From Larus michahellis (lineage: Eukaryota > Chordata > Aves > Charadriiformes > Laridae), in the NCBI RefSeq assembly GCF_964199755.1, contig NC_133904.1, positions 1,961,001 through 2,025,000 of the forward strand: a stretch of 64,000 bases of DNA, given 5' to 3'. Below, piece by piece: positions 1 to 12,057 of the stretch (position 1 is its first letter; each line of letters starts with the position of its first letter). The notes under the pieces were generated by a model. The model saw only the letters and a list, made by a program, of their open reading frames with translations. It had not been told where the DNA came from and did no database searches. The position numbers and the translations under genes were made by a program.

Positions 1-1799
1 AAAAACAAACAAACAAACATGTCTTCCATGATTTGTAGCATGTTTAAAAAAAAAAATTCAGCTAGAAATGTGATGACAGAATTTCTTTCAGAACCTCTGT
101 TACATGAAAATGAACACTAAAGCTTTTAATTTACCTAAGATTTCTCTCTGAAGAGAAAGATGTACAATTTGTTCAGGACTAGTTGACAGATGGGGAAATT
201 AAGTCCTCCGTTATTGTTCCATTTGCTGTATGCGAAAATACTTAACGCTTACAGAGGACTTGGAGGATGAGAAGAATTACAGAAATATCAGCTCTCCGGA
301 CAAAGATTAGAGACAGAAATGTCAGGGTCTGATCCTGGAAGATGCCACGTGCTTTCGGCTAGTCCAGAAATCAGTCGTTTCCTCGGCAATTGTCAGCGAT
401 TTTCCTGTGGTAACATAAAGGACTAAATGGGGGAATTTAGTACTAGACCTAAAAAGCAGAGTTGCACAAGATCCTTTCAGCTTCACATCTCCACCCAGCA
501 AACTCTTTCAAAACAGTAAGTTCTCTCTTCGGTTGAAATTTCCTTTTTTTTTAATAATCGGAAGCCTTTAACTGAAAGGTCTTTCTTTTCTCTACTAATA
601 AAAATAGGCTATTAATACTATTTTTCACTTTTTCTTCGAAGATGCCCTGCAGTTTTCTTCCATCTGGGAACCAAAATTCTTTAAAATGATACCAAGAAAT
701 AATTGGCACCGCTTAGCCAAATCGCTCAGAAACAACCAAGCAGTCGGTCCTGCACTCACATCTGGGCTCTCTCGAACAATGAATAATGAATTAATAGGAC
801 ATTATGGAGCAGACTTGAGGCCAAACTCAGTTCTGGGAAGCACGGTTATAACGGAGCTGTCGTACCGGGGATGGTCCCATATGCCAACAGCGGCTTCAGC
901 TGATGTAGAAATCGACTGTATAAAAAGCTAATAGCCAGAAAGGGGATTAAAATGAAAAAGAAAACAAACACCACCCAGCAATATCCAATTTCTTCTTCCA
1001 CGCACAGCAGCAGCACGGCACTGCCTCACTGTTTAAAGCTCTGGGTCGGGTTTTAGGTGCTCCGAGCTGCGGGCTGCCCGTGTTCAGGACACTGCGTACC
1101 ACAACAAACAGGAGTAAATTGTCAGTGTTTAATTGGAGCCTGTTCCTCTTTATCAGCCCGGTGGAGTTACAGAGCGTTCGCTTGCGTGCAGCTTCTGCTC
1201 TGATTACAGGCTGCGACCGGCGAAGCCTGTTATCAGCAACGCAGCCTCACAAAAGCATGGGAAAAGCCACATTCCCGACGCCTGAGACCTCTCCTGTGGA
1301 GCACTCCAAACCCATCCCCTACGTGCCGATACCCTGGAAAACTCGGGGGATGGTGAAAGGCGGGAGGATACGGCCAGGCACCCACCAGGTTATTCCCTTG
1401 TGCAGGATTTGCAGTTCATCTTGGGCATCCCTTTCCATTTTGCTGGTCCTAGAAAGACAATTGCATACTCTGTTGTTAATGGGGATGCTGGTTTACCATT
1501 CCTTCCCTCGGGACACATCTCAGGGCCACATCTTACTTGCCTGGCTTACAAGAAAAGCCTCACTGAAGGTAGCGGGAGTCACACGAGCAGCGCTTGACCC
1601 TCCGTCCCCCCCACGCCTTTGCTGCGCTGCCCTGCAGCCAACGGCCGCTTGCGGATTCCTTTAGGAGAAACCCTGTTTGCGCTTTTAGCCTTTTTACTGT
1701 TCTTTCAAATACTTCTTTGCCCGTGGACTTTTTTTTCTTTTGAGAGGTGGGGGGAGAATCCAATTTAAATCAAGTCCATTGTTTTCACTAAACTGAACT
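1..1799. other. Intergenic DNA, nothing recognised
   Basis: AT-rich unique-looking sequence on the 3' side of SKOR1. No exon with flanking splice signals, no CR1 3' end and no RNA gene could be recognised. Short open frames such as 686-931 and 1,080-1,664 lack any recognisable protein similarity. In human the next gene in this direction is PIAS1, far away, so a gene-free stretch is expected. Confidence 0.6.
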
Positions 1800-2380
1800 A
1801 CAGAAAGATTTCAGAACGTGGTTGTGATTTGCCACATCTGTTATTTTTATGCATTGTTTTTGTGCCAAGAGTTTCATAAAAGGTGTTATATAACCGCATC
1901 GTATCACATAATTCGACATGTTTCCACAATTAGGAGCCCACGTGAGCATTTAGGCAACGATCTTGCCTGGGGTTTTTATGTTTCTGTACATCTTTTAGCC
2001 CAGCCAGCCTGAGATACAAAGATGAACCGTGGCTGTGGTTTCCTCCTTTCTCCTACAGACTCCACTGTCGTTTCCTGATGGCCAAGTTCCTCCGCGACCC
2101 ATGCTGCATGGATCACTGCTGCATTTGCATTTAAAAAATAAACATCTATTGCTTGAATCCTGCGCACTGTGTAACAGAACAAGCCGAGATTTATCCCACA
2201 GTTACATGTAACTGGATCATCTCTCTTCAAGACACTAATAGGTTCATTGTTTTCCAATATTGCGAGATGAGCATTTATCACACAAAAAGAAAAATACATT
2301 TGCATTGAGAGCGACTGATGGACAGTTGGATCTAAGACTGGAAAAACAATGGGAGAAAACAATTTAAGTGATTAAATATA
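1800..2380. promoter_or_regulatory. Candidate conserved non-coding element with two POU octamers
   Basis: AT-rich stretch without coding or repeat character. It contains two exact ATTTGCAT octamers (2,123-2,130 and 2,298-2,305), which are binding sites for POU-domain factors such as OCT/BRN proteins. Texture and motif content resemble developmental enhancers. Conservation cannot be tested here, so the enhancer call is inference. The 330 bases that follow, up to the CR1, hold nothing recognised. Confidence 0.3.
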
Positions 2381-2712
2381 AAACTGCTTTTTTGCTGCTC
2401 ACTTGACGAGCAGTTCTCTTATAACAGTAAGCGCTGATCTCCAAATGACTTGCACGAACCCAGCCAGTCCTCGTAACCCTCTTGGGGACAGCCCTATATT
2501 TCTGAAGCATCCCTCATGTGAGTGCAGAGATACGCTCTACTACTGGGGGGGGTGGAAAGCGGGACCACACACGCACAGTCATTACCGATCACACCCCAAC
2601 GATGTCCTAACGCCTCCCGCTGCCGGCGAGGAGGGCAGGCAAGTAACAAACGAGGAGGCATCCTAGGGGAACCACAGCATCTTCTGCAAAGACCACTGGT
2701 GGAACGATTTTC

Positions 2713-3175
2713 ATAGAATCATAGAATCACAGAATGGTTCAGGTCAGAAGGGACCTTAAAGATCATCAAGTTCCAACCCCCTGCCCTGGGCAGGGACACC
2801 TCCCACCAGCCCAGGTTGCTCCAAGCCCCGTCCAACCTGGCCTTGAACCCCTCCAGGGATGGGGCAGCCACAGCTTCTCTGGGCAACCTGGGCCAGGGGC
2901 TCACCACCCCCACAGTAAAGAATTTCTTCCTAATATCCAATTTAATCTCCCCTCCTTCCATTTCAAACTATTACCCCACATCATCTCATTACACTCCCTG
3001 ATCAAGAGTCCCTCCCTGTCCCTCCTGTAGGTCCCCTTTAGGTCCTGGAAGGCTGCTATAAGGTCTCCCCAGAGCCTTCTCTTCTCCAGGCTGAACAACC
3101 CCCAGTTTTGGAGGATCTCAAAGGGGTTTGCAGACACAGGGTGCCACCCAGGCAGGCAGGGTTCAGCACAGAGAC
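2713..3175 (-). mobile_element. CR1 LINE 3' fragment
   Basis: On the minus strand the fragment ends at about 2,713 in the CR1 terminal octamer repeats (CATTCTGT followed by two GATTCTAT copies). Reading back from there come the familiar CR1 3' segments: the 'ggacct..agatcat' block, the 'ctgggcaacctgggcc' region and the block around 3,060-3,110 encoding the LFSLEKRRLWGD-like peptide. The copy is 5'-truncated, as is usual for CR1, and its frames are broken. Confidence 0.93.
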
Positions 3176-3296
3176 CACTGCCACTCTGGGTGCCCACTCA
3201 GCAAGGTGGCTTCAGCTCCATTGCCCCTTTTCCCCACCACCTTCCCCAGTGAAAAAAAAAGTAATAATTAATGGTTAGCTGTGAGATCCATCCAGA

Positions 3297-3350
3297 AACA
3301 TAGACTCATAGAACTGTCTAGGTTGGAAAAGACCTTTAAGATAATCAAGT
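3297..3350 (-). mobile_element. Short CR1 3'-end remnant
   Basis: About 50 bases match the last part of a CR1: 'catagactcatagaactg' followed by 'ggttggaaaagaccttt'. It has the same orientation as the preceding copy but belongs to a different insertion, since it has its own terminus. The remainder has decayed or was never inserted. Confidence 0.75.
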
Positions 3351-5964
3351 ATCTACAAGTCTGTGAAGAAAGATACCATTTCTGCAAGAATCCCCCAAAG
3401 GAGACTCTTCCACCTGTGAGCGGGGACAAGAAGTTTGGATCTGATGGAGCTTTGCCATGGAAGGGACGGGTTTATTAGGACATAGTCCACAGTTTTGCCA
3501 TAGGTGAACCACTGAGAACTTTGGAAATTTCCAGCCTGGCACTGCTTTAAATGAAAAGCTTCATCTTGTTCTCCCGGGTCAGATATTCTGCATGCAGTTT
3601 ATAATTTGGACCACAGCTCTGGAAAACTTGATTAGAGCTGTGAAAACGGAATTTTTATTAGGGAGAACTGAGCTCTTGCCAAGGTTTATTTTTCAAGGGA
3701 GTAGGACCTAATCCTAGAAGTAGTTCCAGGGTTGTGCTATTCTGGATGCCCTTGCAATGGTTTATGGCAATTATGCAGCCAAACCTGGACCGACTGGTAA
3801 TGTTTGCTTTGGACAAGTTGCTACAGATGGCAAGGAACTGCAAATGTACTTCTCAACCTGGTGCAGGCATCACTGAAAATGCATTTTCTCCAAGTTGTTC
3901 TTTTTTTCCCCTCTCTCTCTTTTGTTTTTTTTTCTTCATTTTTACACAATTAATATGTTCACAAATCCGTATTACCTAAAAACAACGAAGCATTTAAAGG
4001 CACACAGAGACTAGAGTAACGTATCTGTGTTCAGACAGAAGACTGTTAGCTGTAATCAGCGGATAGGCAAATCTCCTTGCCAGCTTTCAGAGCTCAGATT
4101 TCTGCAAAATTGAATACGAAACCCCTCTTTAGGTGGATGCTTTTCAGGGAATAGCACATCAGCTTCCCCAAGGGAACCCACAAAGCTTATGGCGTGGAGT
4201 GACCCTCTGGAGGGAGCTTTACATCTATACAGCGAGCAGTAACCAGACTGAACTAAGCCATAAATCCAGGAATGCATGGGAAAAGAGCAAATTAAAACGT
4301 GCTATACTTGGCAGGTTCCTTTGCAAGCGTAGTACTTGTGAAAGGTGACATTAACAGCCCCAGCAGATGAAGGCTGCTCTTTCTTCCAGAGCTGGAGTAG
4401 CACAAGCAGGAGCAGCAAAGGCCTCCCAAAAAGGTGCTCCCGTCCTCTCCCAAAAGAGCTTTGCCTTGGGTGCGAGAGCTTCTGCGGCACCGCCTGCCCC
4501 CCTCCTCCTGCTCAGAGCACACCGGTGGCAATTCGGGACGGGTTTGGCATGAGGAACCCACCACCAAGACATGCTGGGGACGGGGGCAAGGTCACGGACC
4601 TCAAGACCCCCGTAGGGCACCTTGACTGGCAGCGAGCAGAGCGGGACCAGCGCTCCTGCAGCGCTGCGTGCAAGATCTGCACCATGCATCATGCCCGCTG
4701 CTCCCTTCCGAGGCTACCAATTAGCACTAATTTAATTGCAACACGAGAGAAGTGGCTCTGGGCAGTCAGACTGCCAGGGTGAGTCTCTTGGGGACCCATC
4801 ATCCCCTCCAACACACAACGGACTGGAAAATATCCCTTCTCCAGCACAGGCACTGGTGTCCCTCGCCTGCCCCCTTCTCGGTTAATCCGCCTGCACTGTG
4901 GCAACAGCAGCTTAATTTGTCCACAGAAAAATAGTGAGAATTAATTTGTTAGTGTCAAATTATACCTTTGGATGTGCACGTTCAGCTCTTACGGACTTCA
5001 ATGAAAGCCTGGCCTTCGCGCAGGCGGACGCGGGCCTTTCGTGTTTGTAGCGTGCTTTGAAGCTGGGCTGGTGTTAGGAGGTGTGAAATCCTCGGGAGAG
5101 GCAGGAGCTCGCCCCGCGCTGGCTCCGCCACGGTCAGGCAGCGAAGCGAAAACAACAGGCACGACGCGGGAAGTCAGATCCCACAACTTCATTAAGAGTC
5201 AGAAAGGAGATCAAAGGAAAGAATTTTCAGCTTTAAAAAAAAAAAAAAAAGAGAGAGAGAGAAAATATGTTTTAAGTTTCCAAGAAAACCACAGAGTTCA
5301 CTTTGTTACATGAAAATAAATAAGTGATTTTGTAAGCAAGGCAGAGCTACCCTGCCGTACACCCTTCTCTCATCCAGGCAGCGCAGAAAGTCTTGTTTGC
5401 ACCCAAACCTCCACCAATTTAATTAAACCCATACCTCCTTGCATGTGGACACTCCAGTTTGTTTACGTACGGCTCCTCGCTGGCCTGTTCACACTTGTCC
5501 CTCACATACTCAAACTAAACCCGAAGGACACCAGCCACACACTTCATTGCACAAATTAAACCAAACTGATTTACGCAAAACACTTAAGATGAAGGCAGGA
5601 GGAACCTCCAACCAGGCAAGGACTAGACACACACCTTGTCCCCAGCCCCTTGAGGCCAGCCAGATCCTGAAATAGCCGGGATTTTTCCCTAAGAAAGGGC
5701 CTTTTGCCTTTGCCAAGGTGAGGCCGAGGCAGCTTACGGTGGATTTTGGCTACAACTGCACGTTTCAGGGTCCACTTCAGCCACCTGGACAAACAGACAT
5801 CTGTAGTGCCAGACGGGCAGCACCCAAGGGACACTCTTGATTGAGAGCCAGTGTCACTCTCAATCATCCCCAAAGGTCACAGCAATGCTGATGACCGGGA
5901 AAAAGCAAATACGACACCCAGCTTTGGTCTGGGTGAGGAGGAGGAGGCTCCAGAGCGGTGCAGA
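3351..5964. other. Intergenic DNA, nothing recognised
   Basis: Unique-looking sequence of mixed composition. A short A-run followed by (GA)n occurs at about 5,235-5,263. Open frames on both strands around 4.3-4.8 kb overlap each other and come from local GC richness; none carries a recognisable domain. Confidence 0.55.
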
Positions 5965-6985
5965 ACTGTTGGCCTCACCAACATCACCCCAGGAAGGTGA
6001 TGAAGCAAATCCTGCTGGAAAGCATTTCCAAGAGGCTCAGATGAAGGCGACTGGGAACAGCCAGCGCAGGTTCCCCAGGCACAAATCGTTCCTGGATGCC
6101 CTCCGTGATGAAAGGGCTGGCTCTGTGGATGAGGGGAAAGCAAGGGGGTTTATTTACCTTGACTTTAGCAAGGCCTTTGGCATGGCTTCCCACAGCATCC
6201 TCATTGCGAACTGCTGAGAACTAGATAAGCAGACCAGCAGGAAAACTGGCCAGACTGCCAGGCTCAAACGCTGTTTTCGGGGTACAAAGTCCGACTGGCA
6301 GCCGGTGAGCAGTGCCACCCCTCAGGATCAATATTGCCCTTATTAGCCACCTGGATGATGGGACAGAGCGTTGGCAGATGACACCAAACTGGGAGGAGGA
6401 GCTGGTGCTGGGGAGGACAGGAGTGCTGTTCAGGGAGACTGGGGCAGGCTGGAGAAAGGACATGGACCTTGTGAAGGCAAATGCCACATCCTGCCCCTGG
6501 GGTGGGATAAGCCCGCTTGCCAGCGCAAGGTGGGGGGTGACTGGACAGAGAGCAATATCACAGGAAGGGACCTGGGGGTCCTGATGGGCCGAGATGTTTG
6601 GGGGCCGGAGCGCACGATGTGTGGGGAGATGTGGAGGGAGCTGCGTTTGTCCAGCCTGGGGAGGAGAAGGCAAAGGGCAGGTCTCGCTGCTGTCTGCAAG
6701 TCCCAAACAGGACGGTGCAGAGAAGATGGAGCCAGGCACTTCTCAGAGGAGCACGACGAGAGGCAACGGGAAATGAGAAATTCTGAGTAAATGATAGGGA
6801 AAACTTCTTTTTATTTTATGAGGAGGGAGGTCAAGCACTGGAAGCGGAGGGAGATCATAGAGCTCCTCCAGATACCCAAGTCTCAGCTGAACACAGCCCT
6901 GAACAACCTGATGCGGGTGGTCCTGCTTTGAGCAGGGGTCGGACTGGAGCCCTCCACAGGTCCCTTCCAACCTGGATGTGACCTG
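5965..6985 (+). mobile_element. Degraded CR1 LINE, ORF2 reverse-transcriptase region to near the 3' end
   Basis: A plus-strand CR1 copy. Around 6,148-6,205 it still encodes a peptide like YLDFSKAFGMASHSIL, the CR1 reverse transcriptase motif 'LDFSKAFDTVSH'. Around 6,375-6,395 the phrase 'gatgacaccaaactgggagg' follows, then the 'aaggacctgggggtcctg'-like block near 6,567. The 3' section reaches 'cccttccaacctggatgtgacctg' at about 6,960-6,985. Stops and small deletions interrupt the frame repeatedly, so it is a dead copy. Boundaries are approximate, especially the 5' one. Confidence 0.88.
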
Positions 6986-9900
6986 TTGGTTTCCAGACCC
7001 ACTCTGGGCCTGGACGGTCATTGGAAAAGGGAAAGTGTTTTCCCTGTGTTTTCCCTCACCAGCCCGCAGTCTGGGATAATACTAAATATAGCGATAAAAC
7101 AGCATTGAAAGGGCACACTCAAAGTCAGATGAGTCTTACAAACACATCTTCCCTAACGGGCCATGCTAGGCCAAGACTAGACAACTCATTTTCTAAAAGA
7201 TTGTTCAGGCGATTATTTTTCCCCCCTGTCACCAACGGCAAACAGTCCCTTGAAATCAGAGGCATATAAAAAAAGTTAACACTTTTTAAGATACTTGCTG
7301 GTATGTTCTTTGTACTTAATGATGACTTTCCAAGCAAACGTGTCTTTTGATGATACAGTCGGTGGAACCTAAATAATCCTCAAGGAGGCACTTTTAACTC
7401 AAGTATTAGCTTTCCTGGTGTTCACCTGAGTGCAGCACTATTCCTCTGATACTATTCCATAAATCTGCTGAGAGCCTTATGCGCTTGCAGAAGAATGTCC
7501 TCACTTCAGGACAGAGCATCTTTACGTGTAACGGTACCGCTGGTCTAGTCCCCAGGATCAGGTCCGTGACCTCCAGTTCAGCCCAGGTTTCTCCCGACAC
7601 CAGGATTTCGTGGGAAGGCTGATTTTCCCGTCTCCCCCGGGCTGTCGGGGGGGGATCAGCAAACCTGCAAGGGACCCAGCAGCCTCTCGGGACTGCCGCC
7701 CATCCATGGCGCCGTGCCACCCAGCCCTGCGCGGATGGGGCTGACATCCACCCCTTGCTCATTTTCTTCCCCTCAAGTCCTCCAGCAGAATATTGTGCAA
7801 GCACGTTTTAACTCACCGACGGCCACCATCCCACATCGCAGCAGCAGTGCCCATCACCCCAAAGCCCACCCGACAGTAAACGCCTCTTTCCCCCCTTTGC
7901 TCTCCTGCCCCCAAAGCTGCTGCTTCAGGAGGGACTCCACAGCTTCTCCGCTGCAGGTCCGCCTCTCGCAGAGGCGATGGCCCAGCTCTGCCTGTGTCCC
8001 GTCCCCTGCCCCAGGCTCAAACTTGCTTTCCCAAGGGATAATTTTGTTAGTTTCCATGGAAGTTGTGCAGCACCTCAGTTCAAAACCAGACAAACTCCAG
8101 CGAGGAGCGCTGCGCAGAGAGGCACTGGGAACGCCATCTCCTGGCGTCCTCGGAATCCAGCCACGCTGCCGCCGGAAAGACAGCCCGCATCCGAGCTGAC
8201 CCCGCTCCACACAGGGTCAAGAGCAGAGGTTTGGGGCCTGAGAGACACCGATCGAGCGGGTCCCCACCACGCGTGCCATGGCAGCGCAGTCCCACACGGT
8301 CCCATGCATCCACACCTCCGTGCAAATACCCAGCCGAAACCTGGCAGCGATGAGTTGGGCGATTTGCATCGCTCTTACAGACCCACCAGAGAATGTCTAC
8401 CAGCCCCACATCCACCCACGCTCCAGGGCAACCCCCTTCCTGCGAGAAAAACGCCTGCAACTCAACCCCAACTTCAGTGCGATGGCTCAAAGCGCTTCTC
8501 CAAACGAAAAGCCAGGCTCCATCCAGGCGCTGCGATTTTAACGTGGGGGTCTCTGGTGTTTGCACCCCCGTTAAGAGGGGACCTGCTCTGCAAAGGGGAC
8601 TTTCAGCTCAGAGGCAGTGCGGCAGCAAAACCCAGAGCAGAGACACAGCTCCGTTCCTGGGAGCCATCACGTCTGCTTGCCTCCAAATAAACAGCCTTGT
8701 GTACAAGAGGAAAATAGCATATGGGGAGAAGCCTTGGCAAGGCTGGAGGTTTGGTGATCAGCTCCTTGGAGCTGCTCTGCCACTGGCCTGAAAGAACAAC
8801 TCCATCAGCTACAGCAAGCAGACCTTCTGCTTCCCCCAATTCAGAATTCATCGCAGGCTCAAATACAGACACTCCAGGCTTTTTCCTGCTTTAATTATTT
8901 AAAAATCCTAACTCCGGTTGTTTATTTTCAGGGTCTATTACTGCATTCAACTATTTTAAGACTGAAAAAAAAAAATCCAGAAGAAAAAATTTGAAGCCTT
9001 TCCCTCATTCTGCTGGTGAAGTTTAATTCACTCTAATTATTTCATATTACTTAGACTATAATAGTTTCATAATTTCTAGTATATTAAGCACTTAATACGT
9101 TGTGTCATTTGAAGTCACATATTAAATTCAGCAAAGTACATTTTAATGAGAGCTAAGTAGTGTGAAAATATTAATACAACATAATAGTTCATTTTTGCAC
9201 CCGTGTTGGTAAGCGCTGCCGCCACGCACGGTGTGCTGGGCAGGTGAGCTCGGCAGAGGCCGGACGGAGAGCTGCTGGGGAGAGCACGGCTCCGGCAGCC
9301 CGGCACGAGAGAAACGGGAGCTGGGAAGGCACCGTGCCCCAGAGCCCGGCTGCGGGCCCTGATGAGGGGCTGGGGTCAGGAGCGAGAGCCCCCCCGAGGT
9401 GCGGCAGTGCCAGCAAGCACAACACACGCCCCCCCCCATGCCAGCAGACAGGGTCAGACACCCAGAACAAGCTCCTCCGTGGTCCTCCCTGTGCCACCCC
9501 CAGCCCACAAGGTGCCAGTGACAACCCAGCTAGAGATGTGTGGAGAAGCATATAAGGAAGATGACTCAGCTGCTCCACCACAAGCTCCAAAGAGACCCAA
9601 GTATTTCATTCCTGCAAGCCTCTCGGCTTGCAGAGCTCAACTCTACCTTTTTATTCACCTCTTTGCTATCGTCTCCCTAGTCTACACATCCCTTCCATGT
9701 CCCAGCAAGGTGATCCCCCTTCCCATAGGTTTACCTGCATGAGAGGTGCCACCAGCAACCCCAGCACCTCTGCTCCCGCTCAGGGTTGCATACCGCAGAC
9801 AACTTCTGAAGCTCACGAGGATGCCCGTCCCCAGACAGGCCACAAGAACTTTGCCTGATGCTCTGAGAAACAAGAGCCCAAGAGAGTCAGGTGTGCTCCC

Positions 9901-10045
9901 ACCCCAAGGGTTTTGTAACCTTCAGCCCAGCCAGCTGTGTCCACTCTGGCTCACCCACAGGTGACAGAGGATGCTGCTCCTGCTCCAGCACAGCTGATCC
10001 CAGAGTCAGGCATTCTCTGTCCCCTCCCTGCCGAGGGGAAAAGCC
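6986..10045. other. Intergenic DNA, nothing recognised
   Basis: Mixed sequence, GC-rich from about 7.6 to 8.6 kb and at 9.2-9.5 kb, and AT-rich at 8.88-9.19 kb. Overlapping open frames at 7.7-8.8 kb on both strands (up to 237 codons) have no recognisable domains, and I treat them as chance frames in GC-rich DNA. The AT-rich part (8,880-9,190) has an enhancer-like texture but no decisive motif. Confidence 0.5.
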
Positions 10046-10350
10046 ATAGAACCTTAGAATCATAGAATTGCCGGGGTTGGAAGGGACCTTTCCGATCACA
10101 GAGTCCAACCATTAACCCAACTCTGACAAAAACCATCACTAAACCATATCTCTAAGCACCACGTTCTGCCTGTTTTTTAAATCCCTCCAGGGATAATGCC
10201 TCCACCACTGCCCTGGGCAGCCGGTTCCAATGCTTAATAACCCTTGCAGTGTAAAATTTTTTCCTAATATCCATCCTAAACCTCCCCTGGGGCAACCTGG
10301 GGCTGTTTCCTCTCGTCCTATTGCCTCTTCCTTGGGAGAAGAGACCCACG
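10046..10350 (-). mobile_element. CR1 LINE 3' fragment
   Basis: Minus-strand CR1 piece. Its 3' end is at about 10,047 ('catagaaccttagaatcat'), followed by 'gttggaagggacctt', 'agtccaacca', 'ctccagggat..tgcctccaccactgccctgggcag' and 'tttttcctaatatccatcctaaacctcccc'. It is 5'-truncated and sits at the left edge of the GC-rich SKOR1 domain. It is the last recognisable CR1 before 53.7 kb. Confidence 0.93.
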
Positions 10351-11159
10351 CTGAACTGCTGAGGGGGATGATGCCTAATAAAAACCGCGGGGTTTGATCG
10401 GAGACTCCCGGGGGGATTTAGGCTGGGAGGCACCTCTGGAGGCCCCTGGCCTGCCCCCAGGGCTGCCCGTCGGCGAGGGGAGCTGCTGGGCAGACACGGG
10501 CCCCAAAACGCCGGCAGGATGCGGCCGTGCAGGAGCAGCCGGTCCCATCCCTTTGCCGAGCATCCCCGCCGGGTGCCGCCGGATCGGGCCCGGCAGCCGT
10601 TGTGGGGCGGCGGGGAGGGGGAGCACGGCGCATCGCGCCCGCTGGAGGAGCCGGGGGGGCGGTGGGGGGGGTGAAGAGGGGGCTGCAGCACCGTCTGCGC
10701 CCACGCGGTGGCGGCCCAGGCCGCGGAACCGCCGCTGCTCCGCTTAATGAGAGTCCCAGAAACTAATTACGACAGATCCGCGCTGCGGAACTCCCGGTAA
10801 AACGGCTCGCACCGCAGCAGCCCCGCGGGCATCGCCGGGATGGGCAACGCGTAGACCCCACCCGTCCCCCGAGCGCATCACGGCCCCGGGGTTCTCCCGG
10901 CCCCCGCGGCAAGGAGCATCCCGCCCTCCCCGGCCCCGGCAGCCCCGGTGATGCTGCAGGACCGCGGGGCGACATGTGACTCCCCCCGGTCCCTCCCGCC
11001 CCCGCAGCGCCCCAGGACCCCGGTCGCAAGGTGCATCCCCCCCTCCCCGGTCCCCCGCCCCGGTCCCAGCCCCACCGAGATGTCGTGCTAGGTTAATCCT
11101 GGGTTGAAACCAGGTATTTAGGGCTAATAGGTGTGCGAGCACCTCCACACCCGCTCTCA
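10351..11159. other. GC-rich, CpG-rich DNA downstream of SKOR1
   Basis: Very GC-rich sequence with many CpG dinucleotides and C- or G-runs, beginning just after the CR1 and continuing towards the SKOR1 3' end. Open frames on both strands are compositional. No exon was recognised. Confidence 0.6.
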
Positions 11160-11221
11160 GAGCTCATTAATGTAATACTTTCATGTGTGAAACGAGCATA
11201 TAAATGGGCATTAATGAGCTC
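11160..11221. repeat. Perfect 13-bp inverted repeat with homeodomain-type core
   Basis: GAGCTCATTAATG at 11,160-11,172 is matched exactly in reverse complement by CATTAATGAGCTC at 11,209-11,221. The 36 bases between are AT-rich and include a 'catataaatggg' stretch. Each arm contains the self-complementary core CATTAATG, with ATTA/TAAT homeodomain half-sites. It lies about 200 bases beyond the SKOR1 polyA signal and inside GC-rich DNA. It could be a cruciform-forming site, a paired homeodomain site or the core of a conserved element. Confidence 0.8.
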
Positions 11222-11399
11222 CCGGCTGCGGCGCGGAGGAGGAGGGGGAAAGGGAAACTTCGCAGGGGAGCGGGCGGCCCCCCCCGGCTGCGGCACCCGG
11301 TGTCGGCCCGCCCCGGGCCCGGGGGGGCCGTGCGAGCCCCTCCCGCGGCGTGCCCGGGGTGGGGCCCCCGCAACCCGGGCCAGCCCCACGCACCAGGCG

Positions 11400-11959
11400 G
11401 CTTCTTAAAGTCGGTTTTTATTAAAGAACCAAAATCACGTACAGAGGGGTCTCTCCCCAGAGCGGGCGAGCGTTGTTCTGCCTCCGGAGTCGCGGACCGC
11501 CCGTTAAAGTGCCGTTACATCCATGAATTTACAATGGGATGGTGAGGGAGGAGGGGGCCCGAGGGAGGGGGCGGAGGGGGGGGGAATAAATATACATCAT
11601 AAATAAATAAAAATCCAACAAATACTGTACCAAGAGAATCACAGTACATTTATATCCATTGCACATAGCCACTTTTGTTTCCAGTCTGGACAAGGGATGA
11701 AGAAGCGGACACACAGGGAGGGATGGGAGAGGCGGAGCGGGGGGGCCCTAGGGGGCGCGGGGCGCAGGGGGGGGGCCCGGCTCCCCCTCCGGCCGGCCCG
11801 GGGCCGCTCCCCGCCGTATTGCCAGTCCGAGGAAAGACGGGCTCCGAGTCCTCTATGTACAAGTGTCTCCTCGTGGAAATGGCTTGTGTGGGCTCTGCCC
11901 GCATGGCTTCGGGGTCCGGGGTGGGGGGTGGGGGGGGTTCCGGGGGGCTGGGGGGGCGC
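11400..11959 (-). other. SKOR1: SKOR1 3' untranslated region
   Basis: Runs from the stop codon (TGA at 11,960-11,962) to a predicted cleavage site near 11,400. On the transcript strand it carries an AU-rich block at about 11,585-11,615 with overlapping AUUUA pentamers, a possible mRNA-stability element. C- and G-runs occupy the first part. Length is about 560 bases. The end is inferred from the polyA signal; other cleavage sites are possible. Confidence 0.7.
11417..11422 (-). terminator. SKOR1: SKOR1 polyadenylation signal AATAAA
   Basis: AATAAA on the minus strand (TTTATT on plus), about 540 bases after the SKOR1 stop. It is followed 25-40 bases downstream by a GU-rich stretch ('GGTGCGTGGGGCTGG'), the usual downstream element, so cleavage near 11,400 is likely. 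Confidence 0.75.
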
Positions 11960-12057
11960 TCACTGGGGCAGCAGCGGCGGCTTGAAGGAGCAGTTCCCCG
12001 TGCAGTGCCGCGGGGTCAACATTTTGCAGGAGAAGTGATGCAGCGCGTCGTGGGCCT
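11960..12057 (-). CDS. SKOR1: SKOR1 last coding exon
   Basis: Acceptor CTGTCGCTTTGCAG; 98 coding bases to TGA at 11,960-11,962. Encodes residues 822-853, EAHDALHHFSCKMLTPRHC then TGNCSFKPPLLPQ. This Cys/His-containing tail closes the protein in the whole SKOR1 family. One residue (Q) follows the LLP at which, from memory, the human protein ends. Confidence 0.95.

Noticed and set aside
5965-6985. Reverse-transcriptase-like open frames as a host gene
   Set aside because: The wording is that of CR1 ORF2 with multiple stops, so it is a dead LINE copy.
7714-8872. Overlapping open frames up to 237 codons on both strands
   Set aside because: Opposite-strand and same-strand frames overlap, with no recognisable domain and no splice or promoter evidence; GC-rich chance frames.
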